64,000 nucleotides of DNA. Origin: Selenomonadales bacterium UBA7018. Its GTDB lineage: Bacteria; Bacillota; Negativicutes; Selenomonadales; Selenomonadaceae. The DNA lies in the NCBI GenBank assembly GCA_002448305.1, contig DJWY01000037.1, positions 1-64,000 of the forward strand. Reading direction: 5' to 3'. Shown piece after piece: positions 58,901 to 64,000 of the stretch; the first letter of the stretch is position 1, and each line of letters starts with the position of its first letter. The notes under the pieces were generated by a model. The model was given only the letters and a program-made list of their open reading frames with translations, was not told where the DNA came from and did no database searches. Both the position numbers and the translations under genes were made by a program.

Positions 58901-61464
58901 CCGGTGTTAGAAATTTTATCGTTATCTTCGCTGCCGTCGATTGAGACGTTTTGACCACTATTAGAAATGGAATCATTGCCGCGCAAAGCCTGTATCGTAA
59001 CTTTATCGCCGGTGTTAGTGATTGTGTCATTGGCGTTGGTGCCGTATATCGTCGTATTGCTTTTGCTGTAGGTTTTATTGATAGGCGTTTCAACGATATT
59101 GACTTTTGATAAACTTCCTGCGCCCTGCAGAGTAATTTTGCCAGTGCCGACAGAAACTATTATATCTTTGCCGCTTTTAGTCGTAGTGGCATAAACTCCG
59201 CCGTCAATGCTTAGCGTTGAATTTTCTCTGAAGTCTCTTATTAAATCGTTGCCGTCGCCGTCATTGTATTTGAAAATAACATTTTCTCCATAACCTGATG
59301 TGCCGTTATTTTGAATAGTATCGTTGCCCGTGCCGCCTTCTATCGTGACTGTATTGCCGTCGTTATAAATGTAGTCGTTGCCCGCTTCGCCATTTAATTT
59401 AGCTTGTGCTTGACCATTTGCAATAGAATCGTTACCAGAGCCGCTCAATATTATGCTATTGGTACCGTCCTTAAGATTTGAAATTGAATCGTTGCCGCCT
59501 TGCGCTTGAATCGTGACGTTGGAGCCGTTATTGACAATGGTATCTGCGCCGTCGCCGCCATCAATGAAAGAGTTATTTCCAATATCACTGTGGTTGTTAA
59601 TTGAATCGTTGCCTGCGCCACCGTATATCTTGGAACTATCTCCCCAGTTTTGAATAGTATCATTGTCTGCGCCGCCCTGCGCTGTCGAGTTGTCGCCGTC
59701 ATTTGAAATAAAATCATTACCTGCGCCGCCAGAAATCGAAACTTTTTTGCCAGCGGCAGGCGCGCCGCCTACGTCATTCCAGAGCGTATCATTGCCCGCG
59801 CCGCCGTCGAGCGTCGCAGAATCGCTAGTGTTGGAAATGGTATCGTCGCCGTTATAGGCGATTATCATAGCTTTTTCGCCGGAATTTTTAATTGTGTCTT
59901 TCTGGTTGGTCGCGGCTACGACTTTATTGGCGGTGGAATTGCTGATATTCATTGGCGTTTCTATGATATTGACTTTGGATAAGTTCCCCGCGCCTTTAAG
60001 AGAAATTTTACTGCCGCCGACCGTAACTATAATATCCGAGCCGCTCTTGGCTGTAGAGACTGCTCCGCCCGCTATGCTTAGCGTTGAATCTGCGCGGAAG
60101 CCGTAAATAATATCGTCGCCGTCGCCCGCATTGTACAAGAACAGAACATTTGAACCCCAATAATTATCATATATAATACTTCTAAAGAAATCCCAGTTAT
60201 TATAAATAGTGTCGTTGCCTTCGCCCGCGTTTATCGTGACGTTATTTCCGTTGTTTTCAATGGAATCGTTGCCGCCTTGCCCTAATATCGTGGAGTAGTC
60301 ACTGTTACTGTTACCATAAAGACTATCATTGCCGGAGCCGCCTTCAATCAAGACGTGGGAGCTAAGATTGATTACGGTGTCGTCGCCGCTTTGACCATGA
60401 ATATCATTATATGAGTTGTAATTCCAAATGTAATCATTGCCCGCGCCTAAGTCTACCGAGACGGTGCTTCCGTGATTTTCAATGTTATCGTTGCCTTCGC
60501 CGCCAGTGATTGTGGAGTTGTCGCCGTCGCTGATAATCGTATCATTGCCGGAGCCGCCGTCGTATTTGTTTATGTATCCGCCGTGATTTTCAATGTAATC
60601 ATTGCCATAGCTACCATTGATTGTCATAATCGAGCCCCAGTTTTGAATTGTATCGTTGCCGGTGCCAGCCTCGATTGTGATTGTATCTGAACCCCAAGCG
60701 TTGTTAATTGAATCGTTGCCTGCCCCGCCGGAAATCGAGACTTGGTCGCCGTAGTTTTGAATGATATCGTAGCCGTCTTCGCCATCAATCGTGACGTAAG
60801 AGGAATCGTTGTAAATGGAATCGTTGCCGTCTCCGCCGTTTAGCGTGACGTAGTAATTGTCTCCGCAATCGCTGTTGTTAAGGGTATCATTATCGGAGCC
60901 GCCCGAAATAGAGACCCAAGTAACGCTGTTGTGAATGTAATCATTGCCGGAGCCGCCGTCTGCCGTTGAGTTTTCGCCTTCGTTGTTTATGTAATCATTG
61001 CCGTCGTCGCCATTTATAAAAGCGTAATCGCCGCCGCCCCACAAAGTAAGATGCCAATCTGAGTAGACGCCGCCGTTGTTAAGTGAATCGTTACCGGAGC
61101 CGCCATGAATTGTGACGTGTTCAGCTTTATCATAGTTTCCAACGGTATCGTTGTCTTCGCTACCGTCCAATAGGCAATAGGAAGCGAGATTCTTAATGGT
61201 GTCGCTACCCTCATTGCCAATCATGCTAGAATAATTGCCGCCGTTGCGCAAAAAATCACGACCTGTACCGCCGTAGAATACAACATAAGTGCCACTTACC
61301 TTCTCGCCCGACAAATAGTTCTCCATATCATCGTTGCCGCCTGCGCCGTATATCGTGACATGGGAGCCGCCAACTGTTACTACACACCCATGCTCTCTAA
61401 AGTTATTAATAGTCTCGTCATAATACGCAGTGTAGATGACAACATTAGAACGGGTATTGTCCAT
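50359..61464 (-). CDS. Giant RTX-type calcium-binding exoprotein, about 3700 aa (RTX2)
   Basis: Paralogue of RTX1. There is no signal peptide. Residues 1 to about 1820 are RTX double turns (GGAGNDTI type) with only seven GDGNDxIxGF/STLxI module blocks, against 19 in RTX1. The first about 440 residues form an unbroken run of RTX turns rich in Tyr/Trp/His (NHGG, NNWDF types), unlike RTX1. Residues about 1830-3560 are the non-RTX beta region and the final part is the RTX cluster plus type I secretion-like tail, almost the same as RTX1. I prefer the ATG at 61464, 7 nt after AGGGGG; the ATG at 61470 is only 1 nt from it. It runs towards the peptide array and is divergent from the right adhesin. 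Function inferred only as Ca2+-dependent surface or secreted protein. Confidence 0.9.
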   Translation of the reverse strand: MDNTRSNVVIYTAYYDETINNFREHGCVVTVGGSHVTIYGAGGNDDMENYLSGEKVSGTYVVFYGGTGRDFLRNGGNYSSMIGNEGSDTIKNLASYCLLDGSEDNDTVGNYDKAEHVTIHGGSGNDSLNNGGVYSDWHLTLWGGGDYAFINGDDGNDYINNEGENSTADGGSGNDYIHNSVTWVSISGGSDNDTLNNSDCGDNYYVTLNGGDGNDSIYNDSSYVTIDGEDGYDIIQNYGDQVSISGGAGNDSINNAWGSDTITIEAGTGNDTIQNWGSIMTINGSYGNDYIENHGGYINKYDGGSGNDTIISDGDNSTITGGEGNDNIENHGSTVSVDLGAGNDYIWNYNSYNDIHGQSGDDTVINLSSHVLIEGGSGNDSLYGNSNSDYSTILGQGGNDSIENNGNNVTINAGEGNDTIYNNWDFFRSIIYDNYWGSNVLFLYNAGDGDDIIYGFRADSTLSIAGGAVSTAKSGSDIIVTVGGSKISLKGAGNLSKVNIIETPMNISNSTANKVVAATNQKDTIKNSGEKAMIIAYNGDDTISNTSDSATLDGGAGNDTLWNDVGGAPAAGKKVSISGGAGNDFISNDGDNSTAQGGADNDTIQNWGDSSKIYGGAGNDSINNHSDIGNNSFIDGGDGADTIVNNGSNVTIQAQGGNDSISNLKDGTNSIILSGSGNDSIANGQAQAKLNGEAGNDYIYNDGNTVTIEGGTGNDTIQNNGTSGYGENVIFKYNDGDGNDLIRDFRENSTLSIDGGVYATTTKSGKDIIVSVGTGKITLQGAGSLSKVNIVETPINKTYSKSNTTIYGTNANDTITNTGDKVTIQALRGNDSISNSGQNVSIDGSEDNDKISNTGKNATLIGGNGAESISNHAINGKIYGGAGADSLFNNSQKVTISGGNDNDVIENNTDSNNVSIAGEAGNDSIDNKGNNVTIAGGAGNDSISSKSTSTSISTADGNDLVNIQGSYKNTINAGKGSDTIKLDMNSTETFIQHALGDGNDLIEGFNSTATLQIGNGNNTYSRTDNGNDIIITDEGGAKLTLKGAATLSSVHIDGVTTLNVENDKSETVISGDRLNDFVINNGSSVTIDTFAASDTVSNYSRYVIVDLGTGKDFIVNRNANNSSINAGDGDDEIDNSGGYKNTIYAGKGTDDIFITSSEHDLIIYNSGDGNDYITDFNETATLQIGDGTGSYYKEVTSDGNIIITVDKYKITLDGAESLSTLNIFGVEEIEGNNYRNRTDDTAITATEGDDSIRNTGSNVVLNALGGNDSVVNSRKNVTIDAGRGYDTISSEGDSVSINAGAGNDSIYNDGGNNVTIIGGMGNDSISNNWDYDEDGSNALFVYNSGDGNDIIDGFKTYSTLSIAGGLYSLRTSGNDVIVKVDDGQITLKGVANLPKVNIIGVQDKPASNIKNSDSSVSISGGDSKDTITNSGQNVTVLAYGGNDTIFNNRGDKSFVDGGEGNDTINNKATYATIIGGAGNDSIYNGDYGNQLVLDGGAGNDRIKNTGSDNSISGGEGNDYIDNSDNRDNNNVTINAGTGNDTINNDSNNILFQYNTGDGNDSINGFKENSTLQIDGGSGAYSTQKSGNNIIVIVGEGKITLSGAANLSRLNISGDEKKSALHINNTISGASITGTKGDDTISNEGEDVIINALGDNDLIANNGGGNESTIEAGDGNDTIANNHAQEVIIEAQGGNDSISNNGNFNTLDGGAGNDTLSNANGFYSSLSGAAGDDLISIDNSSDATLNGGTGNDTIELDPDNNALIEYKSGDGNDIVDGFGEDSTLQISDNFSTAIINNDVIVTVGEGKVTLTGAASLDDLNIEVGDDDDDNSASFVVMNSNVIANYAVRSGYQYNQNFSVLNVSSALDNPVKITNSENSSIKANGAFGTAILSSGNVLEYEENNVALTSENHGDKITFDEDSAFNYGEIQANVLKGSVLSTNGAKEITFDNNSSANITAPAGAKFNINSGIFVINNLPVNSTNGKGTITVNNDGLTFSGYGVQFVDLEVAKESYFGKLTAMTAAYNSTDKSYTIQNTACVKTLSDDFTKLTFNISAAENYAYYKVNDVEFLVDSDAENINVIEADGNIFKIQDKEVDAENIGRVTIDEQLTFSGTEIDYDGVIINYAHNKPVIYSADGKEITLSDAATVTLGENTKTFKCEAGSYTVNGRGFETSTDLTFTAGTSEIKIPLSDKTTEIYFDGVQVSGDSGEIVFDLANDKISIPDGAELNFTSHEDIKLNLAAGNFIIDEKNISTDNELEITANKESLQIPLSENAVTINDAKITGNGEMTIDNTNALFFAIHLPDGAFVENPSVNTFELAGKNTSASFGGANKKVQLTEDGTAYINFDDEKGIGVGFNTLTFENVEIEGVDAWTVETSGTSGIDKITGITDGATLSTSTRDIDAGDLRFEVETKGAGSFTIGGQKITSTSDTKNIYIVSASADGEIKVVPQGEEYADDNSEAAGKVYNFDKAGDYTVNGITFHAAENSTAQTITRGVELDLSSGSFQYDGLTLSGNGTAQINRYNANLVSLTDGAKVSGDDETKYQNRQFEIEGAVEIIGKKFETDEKIRCALLNVEDSLDFEVDGETVSIPFTLSGFIANDKYVQIKDECYETVKVVGKKISSIEGVKASASILGSGLSNISIVTTESGEFSIHGRQYKISDDSDGVTFVTGSHGNVIEINGLQGSVEGNFENEVSVNGKAIRLSSVSSIKVTSDGEKITEIANVAGDLVTTDGKSYRKNVRVYELGGAEKLTTSADGIIIFNGNKFKTSAGKTFTLDEEGNVSGIEKAQAANVSANVLEDDSVAENFATINLTTTNGLEEVFGDFSEGLTVNGVFVKVTDSTNFVVKDDDQNVYIETTAPDTFTINGKTFTTSADKTIFKLDASGNVSEIVTDTFYPDEEAYQIEGDFNDEIIFNGKKFCVTGTKDTSIFLSDESLITIKLARNAVEVVENGGVDEIAISGAGEITVGGKTFTTSNDFVGTLKTNSIENFVGTIEGELGGLELEGLIIESEDNFSVTGDGEKITAIENLQNGSFTCGNLNGITINGAKVSVDNSDEITLMVTDGELKITGLANGANVFSSDEKVKFVTAESGEFFVNGTTLNAKADDTFVALENSAKVINSSSEEFLNKLIKEISDVVTVNADNRNVTLKGGEAAIVENTSAKVNITASKGQDTIYTSGSNVDIDLKAGGATEIFATEGQATVENYKATSGAAFLTENENIADAIEENSIAYDDGRLNVNSARVTFAEDADSRIINFVNAADELQKVGFVSDDSKLDASKEKGSLILVGASNSTLAGGKGQNQIYLEDNSESTILLNGKNTIHNFSGDDKISVSAANSNFSFDGEKVKIKSGTARATLENISSDGDAARILTVINGKETKTAIAQAGAVIAVGNDTADAYYGEKSGVDFSDFENSLTVDLRENFNGINRVTVGGGLNTLISSSQNETLTGNGTTEYIFDKDSGRDVISNFDFDEDKINVGTNAVTNVRIDKAGGVRMEIGGSAVLTLENAQGKNFKINNFVAIADENLTYNATANYFVATAQNASLTVGESAEIWLDGSHGKTFDGDIRTLDASTAQGKTSLAGNDLDNRIFAGQGDATLWGGSGGDDLLVGGTGKNTFYYLQGNGSDTIANAHDGDIVYLSTVTLDQISGTSITGDAVSINFKDGGSLQVNSNANVTYQLADGSKFSANHAQSSWIARS

Positions 61465-61506
61465 GTTCATTCCCCCTAAAAATTTTTTAGTTCGACACTT
61501 ATTTTA

Positions 61507-61542
61507 CGCGATTGATAAACTTTTCGTTACAAAGAAAGCGCG
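61507..61542 (-). promoter_or_regulatory. Conserved leader element in RTX2 5' UTR
   Basis: TTCTTTGTAACGAAAA followed by TTTATC, flanked by CGCG arms that can pair, downstream of the RTX2 promoter. It corresponds to 13262-13299 in the RTX1 leader, where the arms differ in sequence but also pair. Confidence 0.35.
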
Positions 61543-61557
61543 ACTTTTTTCCACTAA

Positions 61558-61586
61558 ATATTAGCACGGCGTTATATTTTTGTCTA
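61558..61586 (-). promoter_or_regulatory. Promoter of RTX2
   Basis: TAGACA (61586-61581), 17 nt, TGC-TAATAT (-10 at 61563-61558) on the minus strand, the same as RTX1 except for one spacer base. The leader to the start codon is about 85 nt. Confidence 0.65.
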
Positions 61587-61590
61587 TCGA

Positions 61591-61619
61591 TTGACTGATA
61601 AAATTATAAGAATTATAAT
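61591..61619 (+). promoter_or_regulatory. Promoter of right adhesin gene
   Basis: TTGACT (61591-61596), 17 nt, TATAAT (61614-61619), close to consensus. Its -35 box is 4 nt from the -35 box of the RTX2 promoter; the shared centre TCTATCGATTGA is a near-palindrome. Confidence 0.78.
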
Positions 61620-61663
61620 GCTCAATCATAATGCGATAAATTTATATTTAAGGGAGTGAAGTT

Positions 61664-64000
61664 ATGAAGTTTCTAAGATATATTCAGAAAAAACGCCGCG
61701 CAATGTTGGCTCTGGCGGCGTTGACTATTTTTTCTAGCCCATTCACCGCGCACGCTTCCAACATAACAACTAAAGCCGGTGAAACGCTTAAACCTACTAA
61801 TAACATTTACAATATTCCAGTGCAGAAAAAACTTTCTAATCAAGTCGGCGTCAATAAATTCACCGATTTTAATTTGGACAAGGGGCAAATTGCTAATATC
61901 CAATTTAATAAGCTCCAAACCGTCGCTAACCTTGTCGATAACAAAATTAGTATAAATGGCACGGTTAATGCCCTGCGCGACGGCAAAATTGGCGGCAATC
62001 TTTATTTCCTTAGTCCAAATGGTATCGCGGTCGGCTCTTCAGGCGTTATTAACGCGGGTGCTTTTACCGGTATGGCTGTCAGTCAATCTTATTTTAATAA
62101 GCTAAGCAAAATTGAATCCGGTAGCGAATTTATGACGCAACTCGCGCCGAAAAATATCGAATACAATAACGACCCCGACAAAGGCGTTGATATTCAAGGC
62201 GTCATAAACGCGCCCGGCGGAATTTCCCTTTACGCCACTAAAATTGACGTTGGGAAAAATGCTATCCTGCGAACCGACGTTGAAAAAGTCGATTTTACAA
62301 AGGTCGTTAATATTGAAGGCGTAGATTCGGGCATAACTGAAGGCTTTGACGTTTCTTATAAGGACGGCGATATTGTCCTTAAAGCTCACGCTGAACACGT
62401 CGCCGACGATAATTTAATTACTAATATCAGCGGCGATACCGCCTCGCAATGGGAAAAAGTCACCGACCGCGAAGCAACTATCAATGTTGACGGGAAAATT
62501 ATATCGGCGGGCAACGTTTCCATAAACGCAGACGCCGTCACCACTTTTTCAGAGGGTAGCTATTTTAATATAATTAGTCAAACCGGTTTTGCCGACGCCT
62601 TGTTAGGCAATTTGGGATTAGATGTCGCCGTTGACTTCGCGAAAAAAACTAATAAAGCAAACGTCAATATTGGCAAGACCGCCGACATTTATTCCAAAAG
62701 CAATATGGATATTGGCGCGACCGGTACTCTTAACGTAACTATCAACGCAACTACGCCCGCCGTTAAATCCGGAACTACTAAGGTTACTGACGGACTTGCG
62801 GCAACTAGCGTAGCCGTAATTAGCGCGAGTAATGAAGCGACTGTCAATATCGACGGCAAATTAAAATCAGATGGCACTATGGCTATCAACGCTAAGGCTA
62901 CAACGAGCCTTTCCTCAACCGCTAATACTTCTACTCTTGTCGGAAAAGAAGCCGGCGAAAAAGGCGTTAAGGAAGACACGAATTATATCGCAATCAGCGT
63001 AATCGACGGCGACACGAAAGCCGAAGTTAATATCAATTCGGAAAATGAAATCATAGTCGGCGGCAATGATTCCAAAGACACTAAAGCATTTTCCGCAACC
63101 GCTAAAACTGAAAATACCATTACTAATTCAGCGACCGCCGCAACTGCCGCTACGTCAATAGGCAGTACCACTCTAACCGAGAATGACGACATTGCCACTA
63201 CTACCGCCGTTAATTTCACCGATTATTCCGCTACTGCTAATGTCAATGTCAATAGCAAAATTAATGCAAAAAAAGGCGGCATTAATTTGGACGCTACCAA
63301 CACTTTTAAAAACTCTCTGACGGCTAGCACCGTAACCGGCAGGGCGGTTAAGCCTATGGAAAATTGGGCAGAAGTGGCAGGTCCCGATTTCCTAAACTCT
63401 ATTTCCAATAATCTTGCCGGAAAACTTACGTCCTATTTCCAAAAAGCCGCGTCAAATATTCCGAAAGAGGGCGGCGGCTCCACTTTCTCCAAACTCTTCA
63501 ACGGCGAATATTTAAAAACCGGTATCAGCGTCGGCGTCTTCTTGCAGGATAATAACGCTAAAGTAAACGTCGGCAAAAAAATAACGCTCAATGCCCAAAA
63601 CGATATTGATATTTCCGCTAAAAATGACATCACCTCGCAAAACTTCAATCTAACTTCCACCGTCAATAATCAGACTTCCAAGCAAAAAACTAATGCTATG
63701 ATTGGTTTGGGCGTCTTAGTTTCCGATATTACTAATAACGCCGATATTGTCAACGACGGAAATTTAAATTCCACCAGCGGCAATGTTAATCTCGAAACTA
63801 CTTCCGGCATGAATTATAATCAGTTCGACGCCGTTATAAATAATATCACTAAGGCATTCACAGATATTGCAAAGGACGCAACTGAACTTTTTTCAAAGGA
63901 TACTCAAAACACCTTCGCAAAATATCAAGACCAAGTTAAAGCGGAAACTGATAAACTAGAAAAGACTGACGACCCCGCAGAATATATGCAGGCTCTCGAT
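61664..64000 (+). CDS. Giant LktA-family filamentous adhesin, second copy, truncated by window end
   Basis: 779 codons from the ATG at 61664, open to the window edge. It aligns end to end with the first 780 residues of the left adhesin with mostly conservative changes. The signal peptide ends AHA at residue 31, and the TPS domain has the same FLSPNGIAVG motif. Beta-strand repeats follow (INATTPAVKSGTTK, GLGVLVSDITNNADI), then the helical, charged stretch near residues 730-779 (KYQDQVKAETDKLEKTDDPA). GGGAG lies 8 nt before the ATG. Divergent from RTX2, as the left copy is from RTX1. It presumably uses the same TpsB-type pore. Full length cannot be judged. Confidence 0.9.
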   Translation, partial: MKFLRYIQKKRRAMLALAALTIFSSPFTAHASNITTKAGETLKPTNNIYNIPVQKKLSNQVGVNKFTDFNLDKGQIANIQFNKLQTVANLVDNKISINGTVNALRDGKIGGNLYFLSPNGIAVGSSGVINAGAFTGMAVSQSYFNKLSKIESGSEFMTQLAPKNIEYNNDPDKGVDIQGVINAPGGISLYATKIDVGKNAILRTDVEKVDFTKVVNIEGVDSGITEGFDVSYKDGDIVLKAHAEHVADDNLITNISGDTASQWEKVTDREATINVDGKIISAGNVSINADAVTTFSEGSYFNIISQTGFADALLGNLGLDVAVDFAKKTNKANVNIGKTADIYSKSNMDIGATGTLNVTINATTPAVKSGTTKVTDGLAATSVAVISASNEATVNIDGKLKSDGTMAINAKATTSLSSTANTSTLVGKEAGEKGVKEDTNYIAISVIDGDTKAEVNINSENEIIVGGNDSKDTKAFSATAKTENTITNSATAATAATSIGSTTLTENDDIATTTAVNFTDYSATANVNVNSKINAKKGGINLDATNTFKNSLTASTVTGRAVKPMENWAEVAGPDFLNSISNNLAGKLTSYFQKAASNIPKEGGGSTFSKLFNGEYLKTGISVGVFLQDNNAKVNVGKKITLNAQNDIDISAKNDITSQNFNLTSTVNNQTSKQKTNAMIGLGVLVSDITNNADIVNDGNLNSTSGNVNLETTSGMNYNQFDAVINNITKAFTDIAKDATELFSKDTQNTFAKYQDQVKAETDKLEKTDDPAEYMQALD

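Overview
The window looks like the chromosome of a diderm Firmicute, most likely a Negativicutes (Selenomonadaceae-type) bacterium. The reasons are Gram-positive-style Shine-Dalgarno sites (AAAGGAG, GAGGG, AGGAGG) and sigmaA-like promoters combined with genes that only make sense with an outer membrane: FHA/LktA-type two-partner-secreted adhesins, a Wza-like export protein and giant RTX proteins of the type I secretion kind. The taxon is an inference; there is no rRNA or housekeeping marker in the window.

Layout. (1) 1-12981 (-): 4327 codons of a giant LktA-family filamentous adhesin, truncated by the window start. (2) 12982-13395: divergent promoter region. (3) 13396-30021 (+): a 5541-residue RTX calcium-binding exoprotein (RTX1), closed by a strong terminator. 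(4) 30143-46731: an exopolysaccharide/capsule locus in several transcription units. It holds a TupA-like ATP-grasp gene (+); PglF-like dehydratase, PglE-like aminotransferase, PglC-like sugar transferase, two glycosyltransferases and an O-antigen polymerase/ligase (all -); UDP-glucose dehydrogenase and an acyltransferase (+); and UDP-glucuronate epimerase, Wza-like exporter, Wzc-like protein, a solute-binding lipoprotein and a flippase (all -). (5) 46816-49607 (-): a tandem array of six paralogous secreted-peptide genes with double-glycine leaders, five with their own near-identical promoter. (6) 49608-50358: a decayed stretch with a short-chain-dehydrogenase-like fragment, a 19-bp inverted repeat and a doubtful small ORF. 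(7) 50359-61464 (-): a second RTX giant (RTX2, about 3700 residues). (8) 61471-61663: a second divergent promoter region. (9) 61664-64000 (+): a second LktA-family adhesin, truncated by the window end.

The main feature is symmetry. The adhesin/RTX divergent pair occurs twice in mirror orientation, and the polysaccharide locus plus the peptide array lie between the two converging RTX genes. The two promoter regions keep the same back-to-back promoters around a shared near-palindrome (ATCGAT core), so each adhesin and RTX gene may be controlled together. The RTX genes share a C-terminal third that is nearly identical in the DNA stretches compared, but have 19 and 7 repeat modules. Inverted homology of this kind could support inversion or gene conversion. 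All the products belong to the cell surface or are exported, so the region reads as a cell-surface island. Its secretion partners (TpsB-type pore, type I secretion system, C39-peptidase ABC exporter for GG leaders) are not in the window.
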